64,000 nt of DNA from Pycnococcus provasolii. Its lineage: Eukaryota > Chlorophyta > Pseudoscourfieldiophyceae > Pseudoscourfieldiales > Pycnococcaceae. Below, one piece after another: positions 1 through 9,070 of this stretch. Below the pieces are notes generated by a model, which saw nothing but the letters and a program-made list of their open reading frames with translations, was not told the DNA's origin and did no database searches. The stretch spans positions 930,001 through 994,000 of the forward strand of contig OW568864.1 of NCBI GenBank assembly GCA_938743325.2, read 5' to 3'. Both the position numbers and the translations under genes were made by a program. Position 1 is the first letter of the stretch, and every line of letters begins with the position of its first letter.

Positions 1-1
1 C

Positions 2-3000
2 GGCATTCTCGGCAACTATGCGAAAGACCTCAAAATGGTTGGATCACGCTACGCGTTTCAAAGCACCGTGTACCTCGACTCGGAGCAGAATCCCGTCTTT
101 ACAACAGGATTGAAGAATCTCACGGCTGGCGGTATTGCGCCAAGCACGGGATTCTTCATCCCAAGTGTCATTGACGCGTACAATCACAAATTCATTGTCA
201 AGGTTGACGTGTACAACACGAACATGGAGCTCAGTGAAGCTAACACGTATATCGCTAATTTCAAGTACTGTTGGCCACCGGACCTTTCGCCGAAGCCAAA
301 CATTACCATTGGCAACATGCTGTCTGCACGCTCGAACATTTCAGAGCCATACACGATTCAGCTGTCGAATGGGTTGACGACTCCCAACCTTGTCTGCGTG
401 TACCCCGAGGACGTTGTGTACCCGCAGTCGAACTCGACGAACGTGTTTGTCAACGTGACTTACCTTGAGAGGAACATCGGCATTGAGAACCTCGTTGGCC
501 CATTCATCAACCGCATTTACTGGGACGGCAAGCAGGTGTACCAATCTGGCAACCGTCCTGATTTGCCAGGTGGTACGACTCGAACGGTCTCTGCTACCGC
601 TCTGGACTTTGGAACTCCCGACGGTTTGATTCACGGGCTGAGTGTTGCACTCGACGCGACGAACTACGTGACAAATGAAGACTCCGAATTGAACAACAAC
701 TACACGGTCAATGTGAAGTTTTGCGAATTTGGCGCCGACATCGTGGCCATTGCGCCGATAGAGTTCGGCAGGACGAAGCACATCGTGCCGTGGGGTGGAA
801 CCGTTTGCCTAACTGATACCGACATTGCTGTCGAGAATATGGACGAGCACCAGGGTGCGCAGCTCTTCCCCATCAAGTTCGTCGAGGCAAACATTGGAGA
901 GGCGAAGGCGCAAGCAGGCTATTCAAACTATATTCTCTACGACGACCAGCCCATGTATAAGTTCATGAATCGTCCCGAGTTGCCGGAAGGATACCCGAAC
1001 ATCACGAATGCGAGTCGTGTACTTGATCTGCCGCAGGGTGTGCGGCTTTTCCCAGAGAGTGGCTGGAATCAGCTTCCGCACAAATTGACAATTTCGATGG
1101 ACCACGAAAAGAACGTGCTGTACGAGCTGAATACGACCAACACGTTCAACATTACGGTACGCTTCTGCATGAGCTTCCTTCCCCGTTCGAAGTGCGGTTG
1201 CTACGGCGACCTTACGTCGACCGAGCTTTGGGTCGGCAGCAAGACGGCGAAGTTTGGCCAGAACGAGAAGATCTGCCTTGAGCCTGATGACTTCGTGGTT
1301 TGCCCCCCAACACCGGGAGGTGAGACGGACGCGAACCAGGCTTGCTTCAAGTTGATGTACTCTGAGGCGAACGTGAATCCGTACTCACTCAAGGAGGTGG
1401 ATGCCGGTTATGTGAACTCGATCTACTACGACGGTGTGATGATCCACACGACGTCGATCAGGCCTCAGCTGGATATCGGACAAACGCGCTACAACGTGAC
1501 ACTAGGCGATAGTCTGTACTTTGGCTTGCCGGACAAGAACGATCACCAGATTTGCGTGGTGATGGACAAAAACAACGACTCGCTCGAAATCGACGAGCAG
1601 AACACATTCTGCGTTCCTGTGCAGTGGTGCGGCTTCGTTGCAGACCTTGACGCGGGTGTTGATGTTACGGTGGGCAAGAAGAAGATCCTTTGGGGTGATT
1701 CCGCTTGCCTCACGAATGACGATTATCTTATCATGCCGGCAGGCGAGAATGATAACGACTACGCGATCGAAATCACATACACCGAGCGCAACAATGGCTA
1801 CAGCATATTCCCCGCCGGATACCAGAATTCGATCTACATTGACGGCGTTGCCAAAAAGTCTGACAGCAACCGGCCGGTGTTGTATGGCAAGACGCAGAGG
1901 CAGCGCGAGCTCAAGTTTAGTTCAAGCTCGAAGGAGCTGATGGTGGACCCTCAGCAGGGCAAGTCCGTGATCACTCTTGTCATGGACTCGGGTGATTCTT
2001 ATCCCGAGAGCAACGAGAATAATACGTTCTCTGTGACTCTGTACTTCCAGGAATTGATGCCAGACAAGAAGTGTCCGGATGCTCCACCCGCCACGACGAC
2101 GACGACGACGGCTGCTGCGGCGCCGCCGTCCGGCAACGCGACGAACTCGACAAACGCCACATCCACGACGACAAGTACTTCCAAGCCTCCAATTGTCTTT
2201 GCGCCGGAGCCACCTCCTCCCCCGCCGCCGCCTCCCGGGGCCGCCGCCACAACAACAACAGCCACAACCACAACAACCACATCCGCCACACCATCTCCCG
2301 GCAGCACCACAACGCCAGCCCCAACGCCTGGCAATACGACGGCTGCGCCCACCACGACCGCGGCTCCTCTCTCTCCCCCTCCCCCGCCGCTGCCGTGCCC
2401 GCTCGTGAATGCGCAAGGCCTTGTGGCAAGACTCTCGACGGCATACGAGAGCGCACAGGGATGCGAGTACGTGGCGACGCTTGGCATGGAGCTCAGGATC
2501 AACACGGAGATGCCGTCGTTCAGCTCAAGTGCATTGGTGGGTGAGGTTGCGCTTCAGCTAAATGTCGCAACGAACCGCGTGGCGGTTCGTGAGGTGGTGC
2601 CAGGCTCAGTTGTCGCGAAGGTGGACGTGCTTCCACCCTCTGGTCAAGCTGTGCTCGACGAGAATGTGGCAAAGCTCATGGTTGACGTTTTCGTCAGAGG
2701 CGATGTGAAGCTGAGTTCCGCATGCGGTGGTCCGGTGGGGCGATGGCAGGAGGGTGTTTGCACATACACGGCGAAGCTGCTCTACCTTCCATCTGCCCAG
2801 GCGGCAAAGCTCGTCAACCCGCCACCACCTCCCACGTCCAAGAGCGACAGTGGGCTCAGCGACGGTGCGATTGCAGGTATCGCCATCGTTTGCGCGGTTG
2901 TGCCCGCAATTGCGGTGGGTGTTGGGTGCTGGCTTGCAACACGCAAGGCGCGATCCGAGTCGAGCGCTGCCGGAGCAGCACTACTGGCTCCCTCCACACC

Positions 3001-3100
3001 CTCCTCTGGAGAGGCAGCAGAACCAGCATCACCTCCCGCAACATCGCCGGAGGTGGTCCATTCTGCACCTGTCGCGCCGGAGCCTTCATCGGCGGTGTAG
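2..3100 (+). CDS. CARDB-repeat, Pro/Thr-rich type I surface glycoprotein (5' partial)
   Basis: The frame is open to the left edge of the window, so the N-terminus and any signal peptide are missing; the first in-window ATG is at 35. About five copies of a roughly 140-residue beta-rich unit follow. They share a YxExNxG stretch, a PAGYxNSIYxDG-like stretch, an RPxL turn, a DxNNxFxVxV strand and a closing F/WC. This resembles the CARDB (Ig-like adhesion) fold. Next come a Pro/Thr/Ala-rich segment (about residues 680-800 from Met35) of the hydroxyproline-rich glycoprotein type, a roughly 130-residue Cys-containing domain and one transmembrane helix near residues 943-968 (IAGIAIVCAVVPAIAVGVG). A short tail rich in Ser, Pro and Ala ends the protein. 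Many NxS/T sites fit secretion. The inferred role is cell-surface adhesion or extracellular matrix. The CARDB assignment is by pattern only. Confidence 0.75.
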   Translation, partial: GILGNYAKDLKMVGSRYAFQSTVYLDSEQNPVFTTGLKNLTAGGIAPSTGFFIPSVIDAYNHKFIVKVDVYNTNMELSEANTYIANFKYCWPPDLSPKPNITIGNMLSARSNISEPYTIQLSNGLTTPNLVCVYPEDVVYPQSNSTNVFVNVTYLERNIGIENLVGPFINRIYWDGKQVYQSGNRPDLPGGTTRTVSATALDFGTPDGLIHGLSVALDATNYVTNEDSELNNNYTVNVKFCEFGADIVAIAPIEFGRTKHIVPWGGTVCLTDTDIAVENMDEHQGAQLFPIKFVEANIGEAKAQAGYSNYILYDDQPMYKFMNRPELPEGYPNITNASRVLDLPQGVRLFPESGWNQLPHKLTISMDHEKNVLYELNTTNTFNITVRFCMSFLPRSKCGCYGDLTSTELWVGSKTAKFGQNEKICLEPDDFVVCPPTPGGETDANQACFKLMYSEANVNPYSLKEVDAGYVNSIYYDGVMIHTTSIRPQLDIGQTRYNVTLGDSLYFGLPDKNDHQICVVMDKNNDSLEIDEQNTFCVPVQWCGFVADLDAGVDVTVGKKKILWGDSACLTNDDYLIMPAGENDNDYAIEITYTERNNGYSIFPAGYQNSIYIDGVAKKSDSNRPVLYGKTQRQRELKFSSSSKELMVDPQQGKSVITLVMDSGDSYPESNENNTFSVTLYFQELMPDKKCPDAPPATTTTTTAAAAPPSGNATNSTNATSTTTSTSKPPIVFAPEPPPPPPPPPGAAATTTTATTTTTTSATPSPGSTTTPAPTPGNTTAAPTTTAAPLSPPPPPLPCPLVNAQGLVARLSTAYESAQGCEYVATLGMELRINTEMPSFSSSALVGEVALQLNVATNRVAVREVVPGSVVAKVDVLPPSGQAVLDENVAKLMVDVFVRGDVKLSSACGGPVGRWQEGVCTYTAKLLYLPSAQAAKLVNPPPPPTSKSDSGLSDGAIAGIAIVCAVVPAIAVGVGCWLATRKARSESSAAGAALLAPSTPSSGEAAEPASPPATSPEVVHSAPVAPEPSSAV

Positions 3101-3282
3101 ATGAGCTGAACAAAAAAATATGGGAACACAACATCAAAAAAAAACTTCTTTGTTATCGGAAAAAAATATTTTTTCAATCAAGGTGCACAAACAACACCGT
3201 TACTCATATAGATAAACCTCAACTCGCTCGATCTACCCGCCGGACGGTGTGATTGCGCAACAACAAACACTCTGTGCTATTA

Positions 3283-4071
3283 TTAACACTGGCGCTTGAC
3301 GAGCGTGAGAACGTCGTCGACGGATGCGCCGTTCGCGAGCGATCCCTCCGAGGCGTGCAGCCCAAGTCGCAGAAGCACCGCATCCTCGAAGACTGCGGCG
3401 TAGCGCCTTCCCCCGTTCGGCGTCTCCAAACCGAGTGCACGCGTCCACGCTCCTGTTGAGTCGCACCAGACGCTGGCTCCCGCCTGTCGCGCTGCGGCTG
3501 CCCAAGCTGGCGCGTTCGAGGCGTTTTTCCCCGGCGCGACGAACGCGACGAGGGGGTCGTGCACAGCCACTCCACTGCTTGCAGAGCTCGCATCCGCCAA
3601 AGCTTTTGTAATTGCTCCGTGCGCATCGGCGAACGCCTTTGCGTGCTCGTCGTCATCTTTCTCGTCGGCCGCGTCCCAGTTCGACAGTCCAACGACGACG
3701 GCGTACCTCGCTCGCAGCAGGTCGGACGGCTTAACTTGATGATCGGATACGTCGTCTTTGACCGCGACATCCATGCGCATGCCAAGGTTTGCGAGTCGTC
3801 GCAGTCCAATGTGGCACTCGGTAGCGTCAAGGGATGACGCAGGGAAGGCGGATGGGAGTGGCGGTCCCGATCCGAGCGGCGTTGACGACGACGAGGATGA
3901 AGAGGATGACGAGGATGACGACGCTGACGAGAAGAAGAAGACTAAAGGGAGCCTACTACTACTACTACTACTACTACTGCTACTGCTACTACCACTGCTC
4001 AGAAGAGCACTACACCGTAAATGGTCAAAGACAGCAGTTGTAGGAGTCCTAAGAGAACGAAAAGCCTGCAT
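3283..4071 (-). CDS. Peroxiredoxin-5/type II-like protein lacking the peroxidatic Cys motif
   Basis: A 262-residue protein starting at an ATG. Residues 1-75 are Ser-rich with two poly-Ser runs (27-39 and 51-62) and look like an organelle leader plus low complexity. Residues 85-261 follow the thioredoxin-fold layout of peroxiredoxin-5: a strand RYAVVVGL (121-128), a DPLVAFVAPGKN stretch (171-182), DSTGAWTRALGL (203-214), RRYAAVFEDAVLLRLGL (221-237) and a C-terminal helix. These match the DxxGxFTKxLGL and KRxxMVVxDGxV regions of that family. After the first strand, where Prx5 carries TPxC, this protein has SNWDAADEKDDD and no Cys, so peroxidase activity is doubtful. Convergent with the preceding gene, 182 bp away. 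The fold assignment is moderate and the loss of the active site is seen directly. Confidence 0.6.
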   Translation of the reverse strand: MQAFRSLRTPTTAVFDHLRCSALLSSGSSSSSSSSSSSSRLPLVFFFSSASSSSSSSSSSSSSTPLGSGPPLPSAFPASSLDATECHIGLRRLANLGMRMDVAVKDDVSDHQVKPSDLLRARYAVVVGLSNWDAADEKDDDEHAKAFADAHGAITKALADASSASSGVAVHDPLVAFVAPGKNASNAPAWAAAARQAGASVWCDSTGAWTRALGLETPNGGRRYAAVFEDAVLLRLGLHASEGSLANGASVDDVLTLVKRQC

Positions 4072-4275
4072 AATAGTAATATCTGGGGAGAGGGGAAGAA
4101 TGATACGCTATCTTATCTTTTAGCCAAAAGTGTTGGTGGGGAGCTTCCCTGTGGGCCTCACAGTTTGATCTCTCGTTCGTTGTTGTTCGAACCCCGAATT
4201 CGAACCACCCCCTGGCCCAACCCCTGAACCCAACCCCTGGGGCTGGGGGGACACTGGGGGAAAAGCTCTCTCACT

Positions 4276-4470
4276 GGTCGGGGCGACAGGTCGGGGAGGG
4301 GGCTCTGACCTCTCTCTTCTTGAGGCTCTCTTGGTCGGGGCGACAGGTCGGGGAGGGGGCTCTCCGCTGTATTGAGTCTTGGTCGGGGCGACAGGTCGGG
4401 GAGGGGGCTCTGACCTCTCTCTTCAGTCTCTTGAGGCTCTCTTGGTCGGGGCGACAGGACCCCAGGGGCG
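4276..4470 (+). repeat. Tandem repeat of a G-rich 'ggtcggggcgacaggtcggg' unit
   Basis: The core ggtcggggcgacaggtcggg plus a following gagggggctct recurs at about 4276, 4332 and 4380, with a truncated copy at about 4444. Spacing is 48 to 64 bp and the filler is rich in gacctctct and tgaggctct. It lies in the 808 bp gap (4072-4879) between a minus-strand and a plus-strand gene. The rest of that gap holds a GC-rich stretch near 4200-4255 and a short direct repeat of ccatccatgcatgttgt at about 4585-4635. I see no gene in this gap. Confidence 0.8.
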
Positions 4471-4873
4471 AAACAGGTCTACTCTATCCACTCTATGTAG
4501 GAAGGCCTATCGTAGACGCAAGTGGGACGAACCCCTTACAAGTGTTCCACAGCGGCGCAGCTGGAGCTCAGCGTCAGCGTCCGCCCATCCATGCATGTTG
4601 TTGAGTGTTGACCATCCATGCATGCATGTTGTGAATTGTTGACCGAATAGGACCCGGGGAGACCGTCTATTGTCAACCCAACCCCTTGTTGTAAATTCTT
4701 TTCACGACGTCGGTTGGGTTGCTTTCCTTCTCTCGACTCTCGAGATATTGGACTCATCATTCGTCGTCCTTAAGTTTACTTATTTCGATTTCTTTGTCAG
4801 CTTAACATACTGTACTGTACCGGCCAGTCAGTCAGGGTGTTAGCGGGTGCGTGCTTAAGGCCGGCTTTTAAGG

Positions 4874-4880
4874 TATATAA
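4874..4880 (+). promoter_or_regulatory. TATA-like box overlapping the first ATG
   Basis: The sequence tatataa ends on the A of the ATG at 4880. If it is a working TATA box, transcription would begin about 25-30 bp later and the next in-frame ATG, at 4937, would be the true start of the following gene. Two other genes here have TATATA boxes about 33 and 42 bp before their ATG. Confidence 0.45.
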
Positions 4881-6241
4881 TGCTCGAGTTCCTTCCAGCG
4901 ACAGGCTCGCCGGAGCCGGAAGAAGACCTCGAAGAAATGGAAGACCTCGAAGAACTGGGAACCGGAACCGCTGCGAAACCGCGCACGTCCAGGTGGGGAC
5001 CTGCACCGCCAGTGAGGTGCTTGGGAGTCAAGGAGGAACCAAGGCGAGACCCGCTGTATCTAGAAAGTGCGGCGAACTGCATAGCAAAGCAAACGCAGAG
5101 AGACATTGAGCTGTTTGAGGCTCAGAACAAACGTCGAGTGCTGTCGTACGAAGACTGGTCGCCGCAGACGCTTACTATGAACAGTGCTGAGGTCACGCAG
5201 ATGCAAGAACTCGCGAAGGCGGCGGAGCGACTGACGTACTACGACGAGGAGGCTAGAATACGTGCCGCGAGTCGACCGTCGTCGGCAACACGACAGGACG
5301 AGAGGGTCGACCCGCCAACCCCAAGGCCAAACGTCCCGTTCGAAAGCCTGCTGAGAAACGCACCGCGTGTCGCCTACGGCGCGCCGCCGCCAAGGCCAGG
5401 CTCGCGTGTTTCCAGCACGTGCTTTCAGCGTCCAACCTCCGCAATTCGCCGACGTCCATGGTCGGCGGCATCTGGCCCCACGCCGTCGTTCACAGACAGA
5501 CGCCAAAGACCGCCTCTGCCGCCGGGCAAGCAGCTCTTTTGGGAGGTGCGCCGCCCGCCGAGCGCGAACGTCGCCAGCCGGACGAATTCCGCACTCAGCA
5601 CTAACATGAGCTTAATCGCCGAGAAGGCTGGGTGCCAAGTCGCGCAGATCGAGAACTCGGCACGCGTGTCCAACGCCGCAGGAACGCAGCTCATGGAGGT
5701 GTCGCCGTGGCAGCCACACGCGCCATTCTATCCTGCGTTCAAGAAGCCTACGGACATTCCCACTGCGCCGGACGTCGACGAGGAGGGAAATCGGCGCTAC
5801 CTGAAGGGCGTGCGTCGGCGCGAGATTCAGGAAGCGCGCAAGGCTGGACAGGCGCGTGAGCAGGTTCTGAAACGCGCGGCGGAGATTCGAGACGCTCATC
5901 GAACGCTCGTGGAGCGTGCCAAGTCGGCTGCCGACTCGAGCTCGCGATGCAAGGTGACCGCCGCAGGTCGCGCGTTGTCTGCATCGGCGACACGCGTTTC
6001 GGCGCGGGCGGTTGTGGCGCGCTCGTCGTCGTCGTCGTCGTCGTCGTCCCCTTCGCGAGTGCCGCATCAGTCGCATGCGGAGCGTATGCGCGAGGTGGAC
6101 GACGCGCGGAGCGTCGGCGATTTGCCAGATGCCATTGAGGACCCGAACCGTGATTTTTGCGACTTGCATCCGGGTCAGCTGCCTTGGGTGGAAACAGACA
6201 TCTCGACGATCACGGACGATCCGATGCACATGCATCGCTAA
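4880..6241 (+). CDS. Conserved-looking hypothetical protein, Arg/Ser/Pro-rich, possibly flagella-associated
   Basis: A frame of 453 residues, or 434 if translation starts at the in-frame ATG at 4937, which the TATA-like box at 4874 favours. The N-terminus is acidic (about residues 10-30). A helical stretch follows (roughly 60-125) with ANCIAKQTQRDIELFEAQNK. The middle carries repeated RPSSA, RPTSA and RPPSA motifs of the kind common in ciliary and microtubule-associated proteins. The C-terminal third has a basic helix (about 295-360, RRREIQEARKAGQAREQVLK) and a poly-Ser run near 385. No signal peptide or membrane segment is visible. I do not recognise a catalytic domain. The ciliary idea rests only on composition and is weak. 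Confidence 0.6.
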   Translation: MLEFLPATGSPEPEEDLEEMEDLEELGTGTAAKPRTSRWGPAPPVRCLGVKEEPRRDPLYLESAANCIAKQTQRDIELFEAQNKRRVLSYEDWSPQTLTMNSAEVTQMQELAKAAERLTYYDEEARIRAASRPSSATRQDERVDPPTPRPNVPFESLLRNAPRVAYGAPPPRPGSRVSSTCFQRPTSAIRRRPWSAASGPTPSFTDRRQRPPLPPGKQLFWEVRRPPSANVASRTNSALSTNMSLIAEKAGCQVAQIENSARVSNAAGTQLMEVSPWQPHAPFYPAFKKPTDIPTAPDVDEEGNRRYLKGVRRREIQEARKAGQAREQVLKRAAEIRDAHRTLVERAKSAADSSSRCKVTAAGRALSASATRVSARAVVARSSSSSSSSSPSRVPHQSHAERMREVDDARSVGDLPDAIEDPNRDFCDLHPGQLPWVETDISTITDDPMHMHR

Positions 6242-6659
6242 TATTGTAACTTTTTCAGTATATACCTACCTACATTTCAATAAGGGTACTGGGTACCGTT
6301 ACCAACTCGCACGCTTGGCCGACAGCCTGACAGCGGCAACGCAACGTGGCACCTCTTTTTTTCTTTAAAACAAAAATGCGTGTTGCAACTTGCACTCGCA
6401 CGCGTAGGAGAAATACCAGTCACGTCACGGACCGGAAAGTCGTCCAGGGTGGAATTTGGTTGGGAATGTGCCGGTTAGAAGTGCCGGTAGAAGTGCCGGT
6501 TGTCCGATTCGCCGAGTTCGGGGTTTGTGGGTGTGGGTTTGGATTCAGGTTTTGGATTCACCTTTTGGATTCATTTTTTCCCCTCCCTGGAATTTCTCGC
6601 CCTTCCTTCCCTTCCCTTCCCATTCCCTTCCCATTCCCCTCGTTTCGATCTCGCCGTTC
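6242..6659. other. Intergenic gap with a pyrimidine-rich leader
   Basis: No gene is seen in this 418 bp gap between two plus-strand genes. From about 6585 to 6648 there is a strong C/T tract of ttccc and cattccc units directly before the next ATG, likely the 5' leader of the FMC1 gene. Confidence 0.5.
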
Positions 6660-7004
6660 ATGGACGCCGCAGCCGTGTCGCGCTCCTCCCTCCGCACGCT
6701 GCTCCGCGCAGTGGACCGCTACGTGTCGCGAGCGCACGGCAACGACGCCTTTCGCACATTCCTCCTGGACTCGTTCCGTCGAGGCGGCAAACCGGGTGAG
6801 AAAGAGGCTCCTCCAGCCGCAGGGGATGGTAGTGCCAGAACGGCCGTCGAGTACGCAACGCTACTGGACGCCGTCCACGAGCACAAAAACCTCCTAATAT
6901 CGTACAACATCTCCACCGATAAGTATGCGACGCGAAAGCAGCAACTCGGCAACGTGGCAGGTTCTGTTGGTCTTCAAATGCCGAAGGAATACCAGGAAGA
7001 TTGA
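6660..7004 (+). CDS. FMC1: FMC1-like LYR-family protein, mitochondrial F1 ATP synthase assembly
   Basis: 114 residues from the ATG at 6660; the frame is open further upstream but the pyrimidine leader supports this ATG. The N-terminal helix LRTLLRAVDRYVS resembles the F-R-LLRE(L)-Y pattern of FMC1/C7orf55. A middle helix TAVEYATLLDAVHEHKNLL parallels the YLCLLRSIRKHVALHQEF region. The C-terminal NVAGSVGLQMPKEY closely matches the ESAGLVGLKLP signature of that family. Family members are small mitochondrial-matrix proteins needed to assemble the F1 sector of ATP synthase. Length matches the family (about 110-155 residues). Convergent with the next gene, 48 bp from stop to stop. Confidence 0.8.
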   Translation: MDAAAVSRSSLRTLLRAVDRYVSRAHGNDAFRTFLLDSFRRGGKPGEKEAPPAAGDGSARTAVEYATLLDAVHEHKNLLISYNISTDKYATRKQQLGNVAGSVGLQMPKEYQED

Positions 7005-7052
7005 GGTGTACACTTAACTATTCCTTTACATGTTATCATACTACTACGTTTT

Positions 7053-7589
7053 TCACATCACAGGGAGGAGCCTCCGTGCTCCGTCGTCTTCACCGCTTTC
7101 GCTACCCTCCTCCCCCTCGTCGTCGTCGTCGTCGTCGTCGCCAACGCCATCACCGTGCCCAACTGCACGCGAGAGCGCGCTCGGGGGTAGCTTAGATACT
7201 GCCAGCAGCAAACGGTCCAGCCTCGTCACGACTCCCTCCACACGTCCTGCCATCGCCTTCACGCGCCTCCTCACGCTGTCTAGTCTCCCCGCCTGCTGGG
7301 CGCAAGTCACACCATCAATTCTTGCGCACGCCGCATCCACGCGAGCTAGTTGCGCCGCCATGGCATCCACCGCGTGAACGAGCGCCTCTTGGCTGGTGCG
7401 TGCGGTGGACGCTGACTCCGCGAGCGAGCGTGCTGACGGCGTGAGCAGAGACGCGAACGCCGCCGAGAGGTGCTGAGAACGCAGAGATGGTTCCCTATTC
7501 TCCTCCAGCTGAGCGTCACTGTCTCCACTTCCTGGACGCACGTTCACACCTGCCGCGGCGTCAGGGCGAGTCTGCGGCACCGTCGACAT
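7053..7589 (-). CDS. Snapin/BLOC-1-like coiled-coil protein
   Basis: 178 residues from an ATG. After a polar N-terminus (1-40), residues about 43-130 form an extended amphipathic helix. It has SLAESASTARTSQEALVHAVD followed by a second helix RLDSVRRRVKAMAGRVEGVVTRLDRLL. This order (a SxxALxxxI/V-D helix, a short loop, then an RRRV-x-x-V-x-x-RL helix) is that of snapin/BLOC-1 and related BORC subunits, which act in endolysosome transport. The tail (about 145-165) is an Asp/Glu run. The family call is tentative because short coiled coils are easily mistaken for one another. Confidence 0.5.
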   Translation of the reverse strand: MSTVPQTRPDAAAGVNVRPGSGDSDAQLEENREPSLRSQHLSAAFASLLTPSARSLAESASTARTSQEALVHAVDAMAAQLARVDAACARIDGVTCAQQAGRLDSVRRRVKAMAGRVEGVVTRLDRLLLAVSKLPPSALSRAVGHGDGVGDDDDDDDEGEEGSESGEDDGARRLLPVM

Positions 7590-7969
7590 GGCGACGAAAA
7601 CGAGTGCAACAAGGCTTCCGGAAACAACGGAGTTTCACCAAGGGGGGGGGAAGAAACGGGCCAAATGGACAAACCCCGAATAATAATTAATTCTTCTCGG
7701 GAGAATCGATTCGGGGTTGTTCGCAGCGGGACCATATGGATATGGCGGCTTATTATGCAAAGAAAATATACTTTGTGTAAGAATGCCATGAAAAGAAAAG
7801 TGAGGTTACAGGAAGAGTAAGTAAGTAAGGTTACGTGTGTGCTCAGGCGAGCCAGCATAGTGGTAGGTAGCTGTGACTCGCACAGCTATCGTGGTGTGCG
7901 CGCGCCTCCTACCTTTCAAGCGAGGACTCATCACGCGCGCCGCTGGTCTTGCCGCGCCACACGCAGCTC
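7590..7969. other. Gene-free gap
   Basis: This 380 bp stretch lies between two minus-strand genes. It would hold the promoter of the snapin-like gene and the 3' end of the next one. A G run occurs near 7641-7650 and there is an A/T-rich part near 7740-7830. I see no gene or RNA here. Confidence 0.4.
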
Positions 7970-8641
7970 TTATGCGTCGCTGCTTTGTGCCGTGGAGGCG
8001 CGGTTCTTGCTGCGATATGCAAGCTCGTAGGCTTCGCTATCTAGAGCGCGCACGCTCTTCGCCTTCTCCAACTCGACGAGCGTGTCCCGCTTGAACTTGC
8101 GCAGAGTCTCCACCTCACTCTGCAGCTCCTTATATTTCGCCTCAAGCGCGCTATGCCTCTCCTCCGCCTTGCGCTTCTCGTCCAGCGCCGCATCAACCTT
8201 TCGTTGCTGTTTATCTCGCTCCTGCCTCATGGCGTTGATCGCTGCATCCTTCGTGCCAACCACTTCGTTGCACTCCTCGAGGTCAGGCCTGCGTTTGACT
8301 TCATACTCGTTTCGTATGTTGTCCTTTTCCTCCTGGCTCTTCGTCAGCAGAACGCCGAGCTTTTTTGTGACCGCCTGCTGCTTGACGAGCAGCGCTTCCT
8401 TCTTGCGCACTTTCTTGTTGAGATCCTCGACGTCTGCGCGCACTTGGTTGAGGTGTCCCTCTCTCTCGCTGAGCATGGTGAGCGCCGCCTCGCGATCCTC
8501 GAGTGCCACCTTAAGCGTTGACGAGAGGTTGCGCGTGGCGACGGCGTAGACGGCCACTGCGACGACGGTTAACCCAACGACGGCCGCCACGAGGCCGCGC
8601 CACGACCGAGGCGTTCCCGGCGAGGGGCTGAGGCGCTGCAT
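7970..8641 (-). CDS. Single-pass membrane-anchored coiled-coil protein, unknown
   Basis: 223 residues from an ATG. An N-terminal transmembrane anchor spans about residues 15-36 (WRGLVAAVVGLTVVAVAVYAV), preceded by a short basic, Pro-rich stretch. Residues 40-205 are a nearly continuous coiled coil rich in Glu, Lys and Arg (EDREAALTMLSEREGHLNQV and onward). The Ser-rich end has no known domain. The layout suggests a tether on an internal membrane with the coiled coil on one face. No homologue is recognised. It is divergent from the next gene across a 429 bp shared promoter gap. Confidence 0.6.
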   Translation of the reverse strand: MQRLSPSPGTPRSWRGLVAAVVGLTVVAVAVYAVATRNLSSTLKVALEDREAALTMLSEREGHLNQVRADVEDLNKKVRKKEALLVKQQAVTKKLGVLLTKSQEEKDNIRNEYEVKRRPDLEECNEVVGTKDAAINAMRQERDKQQRKVDAALDEKRKAEERHSALEAKYKELQSEVETLRKFKRDTLVELEKAKSVRALDSEAYELAYRSKNRASTAQSSDA

Positions 8642-9070
8642 GGTCTACGGCGAAACGAAAAACGCGGATGAGGCGAACGATCGGCTGGAGAGGGGCAGAG
8701 TTCCGGACACGAGTTGAGGAGCGCCAAACCTGAACACCAAACCCCACCGAAGTCGACGAGCTAATCCTACCAAATACCACTACGGTAGTCGAAAGGTTGT
8801 CGTGAGCGTAAGGGTAGCGTAAGGGTAGGAGGAAGCCTTAAACCCTAACCCATTGTTACTTTCCACACACATTGAACACACATCATTGAGCATTTGGAAC
8901 GAGGAAGTGAAGGAACGAGGAGGAGGTCAAACGTTCTTGATGACCATCCAACCAGTTGCAGTTATTACAGTTGCATATGCGGAATCCATCCATCGGTCAA
9001 ACGCATCTTGCACAAGACAAGTTCCCCCCTTCACCGACCTCTTGCCGCATCATTATTCCGCTTTCTCAGC
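8642..9070. promoter_or_regulatory. Divergent promoter region with telomere-like motif
   Basis: This gap separates a minus-strand and a plus-strand gene. Near 8815-8852 it contains repeated gtaagggta units followed by ccttaaaccctaaccca, a telo-box-like motif seen before other genes in this window. No gene is seen. Confidence 0.45.

Noticed and set aside
1922-2505. Arg- or Val-rich minus-strand frames opposite the Pro/Thr region of the first gene
   Set aside because: Composition follows the low-complexity plus-strand coding sequence and there is no domain or promoter support.
4320-4642. Short plus-strand frames across the G-rich tandem repeat
   Set aside because: The peptides only repeat the DNA unit (SWSGRQVGEGAL) and have no coding signature.
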